38,583 nucleotides of DNA, taken from assembly GCF_000359585.1 (NCBI RefSeq), contig NZ_APMH01000038.1, forward strand, positions 1 through 38,583, read 5' to 3'. The position numbers were made by a program, and so were the translations under genes. Below the pieces are notes generated by a model. That model did no database searches. It was not told the DNA's origin and worked only from the letters and a program-made list of their open reading frames with translations. The DNA comes from Clostridium tyrobutyricum DSM 2637 = ATCC 25755 = JCM 11008 (lineage in GTDB: Bacteria; Bacillota; Clostridia; Clostridiales; Clostridiaceae). Positions 7,320-17,017 of this stretch are shown piece after piece (the first letter of the stretch is position 1; each line of letters starts with the position of its first letter).

Positions 7320-8654
7320 TTACTCTTGATGGACTACATCCAAATTTCCGAACTTACTAAATTGTCCAAGCCATGCCAATTTAACAGTACCAGTTGGACC
7401 ATTCCTCTGTTTTGCAAGAATACATTCTGCTACATTTTTGTCTTCTGTTTCTTTGTCATAGTATTCATCTCTATATAAAAACATTACAATATCAGCATCC
7501 TGTTCAATAGAACCAGATTCCCTCAAATCTGATAGCATAGGTCTATGGTCTGTTCTAGCTTCAGGAGCACGAGACAATTGAGAAAGAGCAATAATTGGAC
7601 ATTGCATTTCTTTTGCAAGTGCTTTAATTGATCGTGATATCTCTGATACTTCTTGTTGCCTATTTTCAGATCCTCTTCTTCCACTCATCAATTGAAGATA
7701 ATCTACAATTATTATATCTACCCCATGTTCAATTTTAAGTCTTCTACATTTAGATCTCATTTCCATAATTGATATTCCTGCAGTATCATCTATAAATATA
7801 TCTGATGCAGCAAGTGGTCCAGAAGCTCTGGCAATATTTTCCCAATCCTTGTCACTTAAATTTCCTGTTCTAAGATTTAACATATCTACATGAGCTTCAG
7901 AACAAAGCAACTTATATGCAAGCTGTTCTTTTGACATTTCAAGAGAAAAAACAGCTACCTTTTTTCCTTCTCTTAATGCTGCATATTCTGCTATATTTAA
8001 TGCAAAAGTAGTTTTACCCATAGATGGTCTTGCTGCTACAAGAACCATATCTCCTTTTTGAAAACCTGATGTTTTGGCATCCAGTTCTCTAAATCCTGAT
8101 ATAACTCCAGTAGTTTCACCTTTGTTATTGAAAAGCCTTTCTATTTCAAGAAATCCTCTTTCAAGAACAGCATTCATAGGTTCAAAGTCTGAAGTATCCC
8201 TATCATTTGATAAATCAAATATAGATTTTTCGGCTAAGTCTACTACAGCCTCCACATTATCCTGACTTTTATAACTTTCCTCTATTATTTTAGTAGAAGA
8301 TTTAATAAGTTCTCTAAGTGTAGATTTATCTTTTACAATCTTTATATATGATTGTAAATTTGCAGTAGAAATAACTGATCCTCCAAGTTCACTTATATAG
8401 GTTATTCCTCCTGCAGATTCTAATTTATCTGTAGATTTCAAATTTTCAGTAAGGGTTATTATATCAACTGCTGTATCTTTTTGATACAAATCCAATATAG
8501 CCTGAAATATAATTTTATGTGCATCTTTATAAAAATCCTCAGGTTTCAGAACTTCCATTACCTGAGCTATTGATGCCTTATCTATAAGCATTGAACCCAT
8601 TACACTCTGTTCTGCCTCTATATTATGAGGCATACTTCTAAGAGGTGCATCCAT
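7320..8654 (-). CDS. dnaB: Replicative DNA helicase DnaB
   Basis: 444 residues, full length for the ring helicase that unwinds DNA ahead of the replisome. The N-terminal domain (PHNIEAEQSVMGSML, about residues 9-23) binds primase; the RecA-like C-terminal domain has Walker A ARPSMGKTT with Lys214 and Walker B IIIVDYLQLM. The start ATG 8654 has AAGGAGAG upstream. It is the last gene of the operon that also holds gdpP, rplI and lonC, with only 19 nt separating it from lonC, and ends at the strong shared terminator. The name dnaB follows Gram-negative usage (dnaC in Bacillus subtilis). Confidence 0.97.
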   Translation of the reverse strand: MDAPLRSMPHNIEAEQSVMGSMLIDKASIAQVMEVLKPEDFYKDAHKIIFQAILDLYQKDTAVDIITLTENLKSTDKLESAGGITYISELGGSVISTANLQSYIKIVKDKSTLRELIKSSTKIIEESYKSQDNVEAVVDLAEKSIFDLSNDRDTSDFEPMNAVLERGFLEIERLFNNKGETTGVISGFRELDAKTSGFQKGDMVLVAARPSMGKTTFALNIAEYAALREGKKVAVFSLEMSKEQLAYKLLCSEAHVDMLNLRTGNLSDKDWENIARASGPLAASDIFIDDTAGISIMEMRSKCRRLKIEHGVDIIIVDYLQLMSGRRGSENRQQEVSEISRSIKALAKEMQCPIIALSQLSRAPEARTDHRPMLSDLRESGSIEQDADIVMFLYRDEYYDKETEDKNVAECILAKQRNGPTGTVKLAWLGQFSKFGNLDVVHQE

Positions 8655-8673
8655 TAGTCTAATCTCTCCTTAG

Positions 8674-10584
8674 TTATTCAAAAACAATTTCAATAAGTTC
8701 TTCAATATCAGATACAGCTTTTACATCTATATCATTGGTATCTACTGGTACTTCATTTAAATTGTCCTTAGGTACAACTATCAATTTTATTCCTTTCCTT
8801 CTTGCACCATAGACTTTTTCAAATATTCCCCCTACCGGCTTTATCTTTCCTCTTAATGATATTTCACCAGTTACAGCTATATCCTGTCTTAAAGGCTTAT
8901 TTAAAAGTGCACTTATAATACATATTGTTATAGCTGATCCTGCAGAAGGTCCATCTATTCTTCCTCCACCTACTGCATTTACATGTATATCATAATTTCT
9001 TATATCTTTATCTGTTATCTTTCTTATTACTGATGCAGCATTGAATACAGAATCCTTTGCCATACTGCCTGCAGTATCATTAAATCTTATTATTCCTTTT
9101 TCCTTGTCTCTTGCAGGAAATACAACTGCTTCTATTTCTATAGTTGAGCCTATGTATCCACTAACACCAAGTCCGTATATGTGACCTATATCATATTTCT
9201 TATCTGATTTTATATCCTCAAAAGGTACAAGTCTTCCTACGGATATAACCTTATTTAAATCTTCCAAAGATATCTTTACATTTTTAATGTCTTTTATATC
9301 AATATCTGAATCATGATTATATAAAGCATATCCATATGCATCTGATAATATGTTAATGGCCTTTCTTCCTTCAATAGTATATTTGCTAATGATTTCAGGA
9401 ACACCGGACTCAAGTTCTATATTAAGCTTTTCTGCTGCATTCTTCACTATAGTTTGTATATCCTTCACCGTAAGTGGTTCAAAGTATACCTGAGTACACC
9501 TAGATCTCAAAGCAGGATTTATCTCACTAGGTTCCTTTGTTGTAGCTCCTATAAGTAGAAAATCTGCCGGTGCGCCATTTTCAAAAAGGTATTTTACATA
9601 CTTAGGTGTATTCTCATCATCTGGATCATAATAAGAGGATGAAAATTCAACTCTCTTATCTTCTAAAACCTTTAATAGTTTGTTCTGGAGCATATCATCC
9701 AATTCTCCTATTTCATCAATAAACAATACCCCACCGTGTGCTTCTGTAACAAGTCCAAGTTTTGGTTCTGGTATTCCAGTTTCTGCTAGATCCCTTTTTG
9801 TACCTTGATAAATAGGATCGTGTACTGAGCCTAAAAGTGGATTTGTTATCTCTCTTGGATCCCATCTCAATGTGGTACCATTTACCTCAACAAACTTTGC
9901 ATCTTTATCAAAAGGAGTGTATTTTAATTTTTTAGCCTCTTCAAGAGCGATTCTAGCTGCTGTTGTCTTTCCTACTCCTGGAGGACCATATAATATAATA
10001 TGCTGAGGATAAGGCGATGCTATCTTAGATAGTATTGCTTTAATCGCTCTCTTCTGACCTACAATTTCCTTAAAAGAATGAGGTCTAAGCACATCTTGTA
10101 TACTTTTACTCAATCTTTTCGAATCCAATACTTCAAGTTCAGCATACTTTTTTAGCGTTTTAGCATTTTCAGGGCCCTTACGTTTCTTTATAATGCCCAT
10201 CCTAATTTCATCCATATACTTAGATTGCTTTTCTATAAGGTTTTTTTCCACTTCTCTTTCAATTCTATTTCTAACATACCTTCTACTTAGAAGCTCTGTA
10301 ATGGATTTATTTGTATCTTCTATCACACCATTTACATTTGAACTGTCAGGTACATTTTTTATTCCATTTCCCTCATTTACAATTACATTTATTGCATATA
10401 ATTTATCATATATATTATTACTTTTTACAAAACTACTAAGTTTATATTTAGAGATTCTAGATTTAACAATTCTTTCACTTATAATTTTAAGCATAATATC
10501 ATTTAGGGCATCTATTTTATCCTCAAGTGATATACTGCCTTTTTCTATTTCTTTATTTAGCCCCTCAATAGATTGTGATTTCAC
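8674..10584 (-). CDS. lonC: Lon-family ATP-dependent protease, spore-former type (LonC)
   Basis: 636 residues, much shorter than classical Lon (about 780) because the long N-terminal substrate domain is absent. An AAA+ domain carries Walker A GPPGVGKTTAAR (Lys206) and Walker B LFIDEIGE. The C-terminal Lon protease domain has the catalytic Ser547 in GPSAGSA and Lys590 in EKVYGARRKG, so it should be active. The start is GTG 10582-10584 with AAGGAGG 7 nt upstream. Members are typical of endospore formers; the substrate is not known. It lies between rplI and dnaB on one transcript. The alternative name LonB cannot be wholly excluded. Confidence 0.88.
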   Translation of the reverse strand: MKSQSIEGLNKEIEKGSISLEDKIDALNDIMLKIISERIVKSRISKYKLSSFVKSNNIYDKLYAINVIVNEGNGIKNVPDSSNVNGVIEDTNKSITELLSRRYVRNRIEREVEKNLIEKQSKYMDEIRMGIIKKRKGPENAKTLKKYAELEVLDSKRLSKSIQDVLRPHSFKEIVGQKRAIKAILSKIASPYPQHIILYGPPGVGKTTAARIALEEAKKLKYTPFDKDAKFVEVNGTTLRWDPREITNPLLGSVHDPIYQGTKRDLAETGIPEPKLGLVTEAHGGVLFIDEIGELDDMLQNKLLKVLEDKRVEFSSSYYDPDDENTPKYVKYLFENGAPADFLLIGATTKEPSEINPALRSRCTQVYFEPLTVKDIQTIVKNAAEKLNIELESGVPEIISKYTIEGRKAINILSDAYGYALYNHDSDIDIKDIKNVKISLEDLNKVISVGRLVPFEDIKSDKKYDIGHIYGLGVSGYIGSTIEIEAVVFPARDKEKGIIRFNDTAGSMAKDSVFNAASVIRKITDKDIRNYDIHVNAVGGGRIDGPSAGSAITICIISALLNKPLRQDIAVTGEISLRGKIKPVGGIFEKVYGARRKGIKLIVVPKDNLNEVPVDTNDIDVKAVSDIEELIEIVFE

Positions 10585-10596
10585 CTATTTTCCTCC

Positions 10597-11040
10597 TTAC
10601 TTTTCTTCAATTACCACCTTTATTTTAGTTGATATTTCTGGATAAAGTTTTACTTCAATATCATAGGAACCAACCTTCTTTATATTATCCATAACTACCT
10701 TCTTTTTATCTACACTTATACCAAAATCCTTTTTTAATCTATCAGATATATCCTTACCAGTTATAGAACCAAACAATCGTCCATTTTCCCCTGATTTTAT
10801 ATCTATTTTTATTTGTTTTCCCTTTAAACTTTTAGCTATTTTTTGTGCTTCTTCTATTTCCTCTAATTTTTGCTTTCTTTCAGCTTTTTTTTGATTGTTC
10901 AATACATGAAGATTTGAATCATTTGCTTCCTTTGCCAATCCTCTAGGGAGTAGAAAATTTCTAAAATATCCATCTGAAGCATTTACTACCTCTCCCTTTT
11001 TTCCCAAAGCTTTTACATCTTTCACTAATATAACCTTCAT
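10597..11040 (-). CDS. rplI: 50S ribosomal protein L9
   Basis: 147 residues. The N-terminal domain [36 protein letters not shown] is diagnostic for L9, followed by the long central helix rich in Lys/Glu and a C-terminal RNA-binding domain. L9 binds 23S rRNA at the base of the L1 stalk and helps hold reading frame. Its ATG shares one base with the gdpP stop (TAATG), so the two are translationally coupled; the GGAGG site lies inside the gdpP end. Confidence 0.97.
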   Translation of the reverse strand: MKVILVKDVKALGKKGEVVNASDGYFRNFLLPRGLAKEANDSNLHVLNNQKKAERKQKLEEIEEAQKIAKSLKGKQIKIDIKSGENGRLFGSITGKDISDRLKKDFGISVDKKKVVMDNIKKVGSYDIEVKLYPEISTKIKVVIEEK

Positions 11041-13025
11041 TATTTTTTGTCCTCCTTTATATATACATTAATAGCCCTTTTTAAGTCATATACGGTTTTT
11101 TCTATACTGCATGACTTCAATCGTGCCCCTGCTATTGTCATGTGTCCACCTCCACCTAAAGACTCAAGTATAAGTTGAACATTTATATTTCCAAGAGATC
11201 TTCCACTTATGAATATCTCATCTTTTATTTTAACAAGAACAAATGAAGCCTCAATTCCTGTAATATTTAATAATTCATCTGCAGCTTGTGCAGCTAATAC
11301 AGTATCCTGTATTTTATCAGGACATACAGCTATTGCAATATTATTATATATTTGAGCTGACCTTATAATTTCAGCTCTATCTAAATAAGTTTCTAAATCA
11401 TAAGAAAAAAACTTTTTTACATCAATAGTCTCTGCTCCCAGCTTTTTTAAAAATGAGGCCGCTTCAAAAGTTCTTATTCCAGTTTTAAAATAAAAGTTTT
11501 TTGTATCAACACAGATACCTGCAAGTAATGCATCAGCCTCTATTGTTTTTAATCTAGGTTTATCAACTATATATGGTATCATTTCTGTAACCAATTCAGA
11601 TGTAGATGATGCATAAGGTTCAATATAACTTAGAAGATTATCTTCAATAAAATCTACAGCTTTTCTATGATGATCTATAATAACTATTCTATCAAACTTT
11701 TCAACTAATTTCATGTCCTGAACATAGCTTTTACTGTGAACATCAACAATTATCAATAGACTATTTCTATCTATCTTTTCTTCACACTCTCTACTATGGA
11801 TGAATACACCCTCATAGTCATTATCCTCTCTTATTTTAGTAAATATAGGCTTTATACTTACATTTACATCATCTAATATAATATTACATCTCTTTTTCAG
11901 CGTACTAATTATACTATGAATCCCTACTGCAGAACCAAGACAATCAATATCTGGTTTTTTATGTCCCATTATAAAAATATTACTGCTATCATTTATAATA
12001 TCCAAAAGCGCATGGGCTATAACCCTTGCTTTTACCTTAGTTCTTTTTTCAACTTCCTTTGTTTTTCCACCATAAAATAAAAGTTTATCTCCATTTTTTA
12101 CTACTGCCTGATCTCCTCCACGACTGAGGGCTAATTCTTTGGCAGATACTGAATAATTTTCATTTTCAAGAGGTGTCTCACCACTGCGCCCTACCCCTAT
12201 ACTAAGAGTTAGTGGATTTTTGTTCCCTATATTTATATTTCTAACTGAATCCAATATATCAAATCTTTTTTCCATCTCTATATCTATATATTTATTTTGT
12301 ACTGAAAATATATATTTATTGGATTCATACTTTCTGACCATGGCATTTAACTTCTGTCCATAAATATTTATAGTTCTTTCTAATTCAGCTATTATAAGTG
12401 GTCTATCATCTTCTTCAACTGTTCTTATTACATCGTCAAAATTATCAACTTCTATTAACATAATACTGCACTTTTTTTCTTCTATAGAATTTATTGTTTG
12501 AACTAATTCTGTAGTATCATAAAAATATAGAAGCAATATTTTACCTTTATCATTTTCAGATGCATCTATCATATTAGTATAGATATTGTAATATCTATCT
12601 TCTATTTTCATGCTCTTGAATTTAGTATTTCTTCCAGACATAGCCTGTTTTATATTAAATCCTCTTATAATTGTTTTTATGTTTTTTCCCAATACATCTT
12701 TCTTATTTAAGTCTTTCAAAAATTTTTGATTATACCAAATAACATCTCCATCACTTCTTATTATTACCAAGGGAAATGGAAATTTTACAAGAGTGCTCCT
12801 TGTAGCAATATCTAATCTTGACGAAAAATTTTCTATGAATTTTTTCCACTCATTTTTTTTGAATTTAGTATTTCTAATATTATAAATTACAAGAATTCCA
12901 TATAAAATTATAGATATTACACCAAGTAATATATGTCCATATAAAATTACAATTACTATAAATACTGCAATTATTATCATATATAGTTTATTGTTCTTAA
13001 TAAAATAATTATCGCCACTTTCCAT
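11040..13025 (-). CDS. gdpP: Cyclic-di-AMP phosphodiesterase GdpP (DHH family)
   Basis: 661 residues. Two N-terminal membrane segments (about residues 13-47) are followed by a PAS-like domain, a degenerate GGDEF domain (with the [12 protein letters not shown] stretch usual in this family) and a DHH/DHHA1 phosphodiesterase. Metal-binding motifs are intact: His355-x3-Asp359-x-Asp361, DVHSK, and Asp451-His452-His453-Arg, with [11 protein letters not shown] in DHHA1. The enzyme hydrolyses c-di-AMP to pApA and so affects potassium balance, wall stress and beta-lactam tolerance. GGAGG precedes ATG by 8 nt. It is the third gene of the operon, 18 nt after the DUF2232 gene. Confidence 0.95.
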   Translation of the reverse strand: MESGDNYFIKNNKLYMIIIAVFIVIVILYGHILLGVISIILYGILVIYNIRNTKFKKNEWKKFIENFSSRLDIATRSTLVKFPFPLVIIRSDGDVIWYNQKFLKDLNKKDVLGKNIKTIIRGFNIKQAMSGRNTKFKSMKIEDRYYNIYTNMIDASENDKGKILLLYFYDTTELVQTINSIEEKKCSIMLIEVDNFDDVIRTVEEDDRPLIIAELERTINIYGQKLNAMVRKYESNKYIFSVQNKYIDIEMEKRFDILDSVRNINIGNKNPLTLSIGVGRSGETPLENENYSVSAKELALSRGGDQAVVKNGDKLLFYGGKTKEVEKRTKVKARVIAHALLDIINDSSNIFIMGHKKPDIDCLGSAVGIHSIISTLKKRCNIILDDVNVSIKPIFTKIREDNDYEGVFIHSRECEEKIDRNSLLIIVDVHSKSYVQDMKLVEKFDRIVIIDHHRKAVDFIEDNLLSYIEPYASSTSELVTEMIPYIVDKPRLKTIEADALLAGICVDTKNFYFKTGIRTFEAASFLKKLGAETIDVKKFFSYDLETYLDRAEIIRSAQIYNNIAIAVCPDKIQDTVLAAQAADELLNITGIEASFVLVKIKDEIFISGRSLGNINVQLILESLGGGGHMTIAGARLKSCSIEKTVYDLKRAINVYIKEDKK

Positions 13026-13043
13026 AAAGTAGGCCTCCTATTA

Positions 13044-14015
13044 CTATCTCTTATCTACTATTTTATATGGATCTAATTTTCTGAAATCTGCTATCATATC
13101 TATGATTCCTAAAATAATATAAATTAAATAGGAAAATAAAGTTACTATTAAAATAACAGCAATAAGCTTATTGCTCATATTAAACTTTCGTTTTAGATAA
13201 TATGCAGCTAAAGATACTCCATCTACTATAAGTACAAATTGAATCATAAATTTCCCGAAATTTATAAAATAATACCCTAGTTCCATATTGCTTCTATTCA
13301 TCAATAAGCCTATAATAATAATGACTACAAGCACTGTACCAACCCTTGTACTCATATATATTTCACCGAATGGCTTTGTAAGCACATCATAATGCAATTT
13401 CTTAAGAATCAAATTTCCTATCAAATAACATATATAAGCCATGAGAAATGAAAATACCACAAATGATGCTGGTATAATTCTTAATATAATCTCTGGTTTA
13501 AGATAAGTTAGCATACTTTCCATATAACTAATCTGATCTTTAGGTACACCCATCTTATTATACATATCTATAGATTCTTTAAAAGGTTTTATTATAGAAC
13601 TATCTATAAATCCATATATTCCTTGATTAGTTATTATATTTATATATACTAGTAAATATATAATTGTTCCTATAAAAATACTTATAGATAACAATATAAT
13701 AGTTGTATTAAACTTCTTTTTATTTTTTACACAATATCCAAATACAAGGCCTGGCAGCCCATTTAGGACCACACCTGATAGCGAAACTACTGGATTATAC
13801 AATATACCTATAAAGATTGCACTAGCTACAATAGAAACTAGAGTAACTTTAAAATTCTGTCTTATAAACAATATTGCTATTGGTATTGGAAGGATAAAAT
13901 TTGTAAGCATTGATAATATAGGTACATATACGCATATCAATGTAATTACTATAATAATAGCAGTTGTTAAACCTGCTTCTACTATAGCTTTTGTATTATA
14001 ACTCTTATTTGGCAT
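13044..14015 (-). CDS. DUF2232 (YybS-like) integral membrane protein
   Basis: About 323 residues with roughly eight hydrophobic segments, starting with a run at residues 12-50. It belongs to the DUF2232/YybS family commonly found beside gdpP and rplI in Firmicutes. Function is unknown; the compact multi-pass form resembles ECF-type S components, but no ligand can be inferred. I prefer ATG 14015 because GGAGG lies 5 nt before it; an in-frame ATG at 14030 overlaps the upstream stop by 4 nt but has only a poor site. Coupling to the MazG-like gene is likely either way. Confidence 0.85.
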   Translation of the reverse strand: MPNKSYNTKAIVEAGLTTAIIIVITLICVYVPILSMLTNFILPIPIAILFIRQNFKVTLVSIVASAIFIGILYNPVVSLSGVVLNGLPGLVFGYCVKNKKKFNTTIILLSISIFIGTIIYLLVYINIITNQGIYGFIDSSIIKPFKESIDMYNKMGVPKDQISYMESMLTYLKPEIILRIIPASFVVFSFLMAYICYLIGNLILKKLHYDVLTKPFGEIYMSTRVGTVLVVIIIIGLLMNRSNMELGYYFINFGKFMIQFVLIVDGVSLAAYYLKRKFNMSNKLIAVILIVTLFSYLIYIILGIIDMIADFRKLDPYKIVDKR

Positions 14016-14026
14016 TTTTACCTCCA

Positions 14027-14341
14027 TCATCTTTCTTTAATGTGATTATATAGTTTACTTAAATCCTTTCCATCTTTTTCTATTTGATCGTCTTCAATTA
14101 TCCCAAGTTTCAATTTTTTCTTCATTGTTTCATCTACTGCAGTATGGGAATATCCTAATCTTTCTGCCAATATATACAGTATTATTATTGCCCCGGAAAT
14201 GGAATCAAGTATTGCTTCTTGTGCTACATTGCTGCCTTTTGTGAGCAACTTAAATAGGTCCCCTATAGTAACTATAAGATTTGCCTTTAATTCTTCTATT
14301 ATTTTTACATTGTACATAATATTAAAATCTTTTTTTTTCAT
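14027..14341 (-). CDS. MazG-like family protein
   Basis: A small (104 residues) cytoplasmic protein matching the clostridial MazG-like family, with a helical core around SISGAIIILYILAERLGYS and a VDETMKKKLKLGI tail. MazG relatives are nucleotide pyrophosphohydrolases, but the ExxE metal-binding pattern is not evident here, so catalytic activity is doubtful. Two ATGs are possible: the first (14350) abuts the AAAAGGGG site with zero spacing, so ATG 14341, nine nt from it, is the better start. It is the first gene of the gdpP-rplI-lonC-dnaB operon and overlaps the next gene's alternative start. Confidence 0.78.
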   Translation of the reverse strand: MKKKDFNIMYNVKIIEELKANLIVTIGDLFKLLTKGSNVAQEAILDSISGAIIILYILAERLGYSHTAVDETMKKKLKLGIIEDDQIEKDGKDLSKLYNHIKER

Positions 14342-14473
14342 ATGAATCATCCCCTTTTGGCTCTTACTATCATTTTAATTATTTTTAAAGGTTTATGCAA
14401 CAAAATAGAATATATTTGAATCTTTTAATAAATATGATTATATATTTAATTTTAGCCAACTATACGTATTTTA

Positions 14474-14513
14474 TTAAAATAAAAAGTCATCAGCACTATA
14501 TTGCTAATGACTT
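14474..14513 (-). terminator. Terminator of the rpsF-ssb-rpsR operon
   Basis: AAGTCAT-c-AGCA (14484-14495) pairs with TGCT-a-ATGACTT (14502-14513), with one mismatch and a 6-nt loop. The minus strand continues into TTTTTATTTT (14483-14474). It separates the ribosomal operon from the gdpP operon. Confidence 0.92.
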
Positions 14514-14532
14514 AATCAAAATGAATATTATA

Positions 14533-14790
14533 TTACTCTGTTGTAAATGGTAATAATGCTATGTTTCTTGCTCTCTTTATTGCATCAGTAAGTTCTCTCT
14601 GATGCTTAGCACAATTTCCTGAGATTCTTCTTGGAAGTATCTTTCCTCTTTCAGTAACATATTTTCTTAATTTATTTATATCTTTATAATCTATAGATTC
14701 AGATTTATCCATGCAAAATGCACAAACTTTTCTTCTTGTTCTTCTCATTCTGCCTGAATTTCTTTTTCCATTTTCTCTACCGTTTGGCAT
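14533..14790 (-). CDS. rpsR: 30S ribosomal protein S18
   Basis: 85 residues; [20 protein letters not shown] and the [11 protein letters not shown] end are diagnostic for S18, which pairs with S6 on the 30S platform. Cys23, Cys26, Cys60 and His63 form a zinc-binding set, so this is the zinc-containing (C+) form of S18. GGAGGG lies about 11 nt before ATG. It is the last gene of rpsF-ssb-rpsR, followed by a strong terminator; S18 with S6 probably also represses the operon through the leader at 15577-15613. Confidence 0.97.
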   Translation of the reverse strand: MPNGRENGKRNSGRMRRTRRKVCAFCMDKSESIDYKDINKLRKYVTERGKILPRRISGNCAKHQRELTDAIKRARNIALLPFTTE

Positions 14791-14817
14791 AATATATCTT
14801 CCCTCCTTACCTTATTA

Positions 14818-15261
14818 TTAGAATGGAATATCACCATCATCAACTGGTGTTATATCCTCTCCATAATTATTTTCATCAAAGCTTTGAGTATTTCCAAAAT
14901 TATTAGATTGAGAATTCATATTATTAGATGATCCTTGAGATTTTTCGCCCCATTCCAAGAATTGAACCTCATCTGCAATAACCTCTGTAACATATCTTCT
15001 CGTACCGTCTTTAGCTTCATAATTTCTAGTTTGGATTCTTCCGCTAATTCCTATGAGTTTACCTTTACTCATATAATTTGCTGTAGACTCAGCTTGTTTT
15101 CCCCATACAACTACAGGTATAAAATCGGCTTCTCTCTGTCCATTTTTAGAAAATCTTCTATCAACGGCTATAGTAAAGGTGGTAACTGCTGTACCATTTC
15201 CAGGAGTAAATCTCAACTCAGGATCTTTGGTCAATCTTCCAATTAAAACAACTCTGTTCAA
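14818..15261 (-). CDS. ssb: Single-stranded DNA-binding protein
   Basis: 147 residues. An N-terminal OB fold ([17 protein letters not shown] ... [12 protein letters not shown]) covers about residues 1-105, followed by a Ser/Asn/Gln-rich linker and the acidic tip DDGDIPF, which recruits replication and repair partners. It protects single-stranded DNA at the fork. The start is TTG 15259-15261 with AGGTGG 8 nt upstream. It sits between the S6 and S18 genes, the usual Firmicute arrangement. Confidence 0.97.
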   Translation of the reverse strand: MNRVVLIGRLTKDPELRFTPGNGTAVTTFTIAVDRRFSKNGQREADFIPVVVWGKQAESTANYMSKGKLIGISGRIQTRNYEAKDGTRRYVTEVIADEVQFLEWGEKSQGSSNNMNSQSNNFGNTQSFDENNYGEDITPVDDGDIPF

Positions 15262-15273
15262 TTAAAACACCAC

Positions 15274-15561
15274 CTATTTTTCATTATTTACTATTATGTG
15301 TCTTACAACACCATCTGTAATTCTAAATACTCTGTCTAACTCTTTTGGTAATTCAGGATCAGCACTAAAATTTATCAAAGTATAATATCCTTCGTTAACT
15401 TTTTTTATTTCATAGGCAAGCTTTCTCTTACCCCAAACATCAACGTTGTCTATTACTCCTCCACCATTTTCTATTACACCTTTAAACTTTTCGATATTAG
15501 CTTTACAAGCCTCTTCGTCTAATGACGGATGCAATATAAATATAGTTTCGTATTTTCTCAT
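15274..15561 (-). CDS. rpsF: 30S ribosomal protein S6
   Basis: 95 residues starting MRKYETIFILHPSLDEE, with VDVWGKRKLAYEIKKVNEGYY in the middle, both characteristic of S6. It binds with S18 to the central domain of 16S rRNA. A GGAGGAGG ribosome site lies directly after the S6:S18-type leader, so binding of S6:S18 to the leader could hide it. First gene of the operon, with a good promoter at 15626-15654. Confidence 0.97.
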   Translation of the reverse strand: MRKYETIFILHPSLDEEACKANIEKFKGVIENGGGVIDNVDVWGKRKLAYEIKKVNEGYYTLINFSADPELPKELDRVFRITDGVVRHIIVNNEK

Positions 15562-15576
15562 TAGATTTCACCTCCT

Positions 15577-15613
15577 CCCCTTGGACTAACGGCTGTAATT
15601 TTTACAGCAGGGA
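15577..15613 (-). promoter_or_regulatory. S6:S18 autoregulatory leader (rpsF leader)
   Basis: On the minus strand: CCCT (15612-15609), then hairpin GCTGTAA/TTACAGC (15608-15602 and 15598-15592), then a CCG at 15592-15590, and AAGGGG (15582-15577) closing an outer helix with CCCT. Two helices flanking a 3' CCG is the known motif by which the S6:S18 dimer recognises its own mRNA. The outer helix abuts the GGAGGAGG ribosome site. Confidence 0.8.
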
Positions 15614-15625
15614 TTACAAGATTTT

Positions 15626-15654
15626 ATTTTATCATACTTTGATATATATATCAA
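15626..15654 (-). promoter_or_regulatory. Promoter of rpsF-ssb-rpsR
   Basis: Minus strand TTGATA (15654-15649), 17-bp spacer, TAAAAT (15631-15626). The predicted start near 15619 leaves the leader motif at the very 5' end of the transcript. The -35 lies in the palindrome GATATATATATC. Confidence 0.7.
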
Positions 15655-15656
15655 TA

Positions 15657-15860
15657 TTAACTTTCGTCTTGGTAGTTTTGTTTTATTACTTTTTTTACAC
15701 TCTTTTCAAATTTGTTTCTGCTAAGCATTACTATTCTTCCACATCCTAAACATTTTATTTTTATGTCTGCACCTAGTCTTATAACTTCCCAATTATTACT
15801 TCCACATGGATGACCTTTTTTCATTTCTACGATGTCACCAATATAAAAAACTTTCTTCAT
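15657..15860 (-). CDS. DUF951 family protein
   Basis: 67 residues, MKKVFYIGDIVEMKKGHPCGSNNWEV..., a compact beta-rich protein of the DUF951 family. Cys37 and Cys40 (CLGC) with Cys19 suggest a small zinc site. Its role is unknown; the length and fold suggest nucleic-acid or ribosome contact, but that is inference. GGGGG lies 9 nt before ATG inside the end of mscS, and only 3 nt separate the two genes, so they are co-transcribed. Confidence 0.85.
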   Translation of the reverse strand: MKKVFYIGDIVEMKKGHPCGSNNWEVIRLGADIKIKCLGCGRIVMLSRNKFEKSVKKVIKQNYQDES

Positions 15861-15863
15861 GTT

Positions 15864-16751
15864 TTATTGCCCCCTTGTAATCTTTACTTCTTTATATGGT
15901 AATTTTATATTATCTTTCTTTAACGCTTTAATGATTTCATCTCTCAATTTTACTTCCATTTTCCACTGCTGCATAGGTTGGGTCCTGCCTATTATTCTTA
16001 TTGTTACGACTCCATCTTTTATTTTAGTTATTCCCAAAACACTTGGCCCATCAGTTATTTCTTCATTATTAGTACCAAACCTTTTACAAAGATCTGACAT
16101 TTTTGATATGACATTGTCAGAATCTTCCTCATAGGAAATATCTATATCGACCAAGATTTTAGAACTTCCCCTAGAATGATTGGTCGTTTCAGTAATAAGT
16201 CCATTTGGAATTATATGCAGGTCTCCATTTAGATCTCTTATTTTAGTAATCCTAAGCTCCAAACTTTCAACAATGCCACTTTTATCCCCTATGTCCACAT
16301 ATTCACCTACAGAAAACTGATCTTCAAATAATATAAAGAATCCATTTATTACATCTTTTATAATGCTTTGAGCTCCAAAGCCTACAGCTACACCTCCTAT
16401 GCCAGCAAAGGTAAGCCCTGTAGCCCCAACTTTCGGCATAATAATCGATATTATACCAAATACTCCAAAAAAATAAACACAATATTTTAATACGCTTTTC
16501 AATATTGCTCCTACAGTTTTGACCTTTCTATCATCTAGTGAAAATTTAAAGTATTTTTGTTTTTTTACATATCTATTTATAATCATATTGCCAATTTTTA
16601 TAATAATATACATGATTATTAGTATAAGTATTATTTTTATAAAACCAGATATGATACTATATATTTTTTCTTCAGATATAGGAAACCTACCTATAGTAAT
16701 TCCTCCATTATAAGTAGCAATTTTAAAAATAGAAAATAATTTTTCTTTCAT
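15864..16751 (-). CDS. mscS: Small-conductance mechanosensitive channel (MscS family)
   Basis: 295 residues. Hydrophobic segments at about 30-52, 78-100 and 105-130 are followed by the pore-helix signature GGVAVGFGAQSIIKDVINGFFILFEDQF (I give only the key part GFGAQSIIKD) and a beta domain with VGEYVDIGDKSGIVES. It opens under membrane tension to release solutes during osmotic downshock. AGGT lies 7 nt before ATG. It is the middle gene of DUF3343-mscS-DUF951. Confidence 0.93.
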   Translation of the reverse strand: MKEKLFSIFKIATYNGGITIGRFPISEEKIYSIISGFIKIILILIIMYIIIKIGNMIINRYVKKQKYFKFSLDDRKVKTVGAILKSVLKYCVYFFGVFGIISIIMPKVGATGLTFAGIGGVAVGFGAQSIIKDVINGFFILFEDQFSVGEYVDIGDKSGIVESLELRITKIRDLNGDLHIIPNGLITETTNHSRGSSKILVDIDISYEEDSDNVISKMSDLCKRFGTNNEEITDGPSVLGITKIKDGVVTIRIIGRTQPMQQWKMEVKLRDEIIKALKKDNIKLPYKEVKITRGQ

Positions 16752-16756
16752 TAAAC

Positions 16757-17017
16757 TTACCTACCTTTAATATCAATTAACTTATATCCTCCTGAATTTC
16801 TCAGGTATATATTTTTAAAAGAAATTTTTTCTTTTTGGAATAAAAACTTAACTTTGTCCAAATTTTCAACATCAAATTTTATACTTATACCACAACTTTT
16901 AGTTATTACTACTGGAGTAGGCATAACATCTATGGATATATTCTTATTTCTAAAAAAAGTTTCTCCTGCTATTGCATCATGGGTATTTTTAAATGTTATT
17001 ATATAATATCTATTCAT
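16757..17017 (-). CDS. DUF3343 family protein (putative Se/S-carrier-like)
   Basis: 86 residues; YYIITFKNTHDAIAGE at the start and VITKSCGISIKF in the middle are typical of DUF3343, which includes proteins annotated as putative Se/S carriers. Cys42 falls in the conserved loop. The biochemical role is unproven. Five nt separate it from mscS. Its only good ribosome site (GAAAGGGG, 17047-17054) lies 29 nt from ATG, with a perfect 20-nt palindrome between; see the structured-leader feature. Confidence 0.82.
   Translation of the reverse strand: MNRYYIITFKNTHDAIAGETFFRNKNISIDVMPTPVVITKSCGISIKFDVENLDKVKFLFQKEKISFKNIYLRNSGGYKLIDIKGR

Noticed and set aside
10193-10645. Long plus-strand frame opposite lonC and other frames opposite real genes
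   Set aside because: Low-complexity translation without ribosome site, lying fully over well-supported genes on the other strand; a shadow of codon bias.
13248-13264. AATTTCCCGAAATTT, resembling a Noc-binding site
   Set aside because: The Noc site has ATTTCCCGGGAAAT; this lacks the central GG and lies inside the DUF2232 gene.
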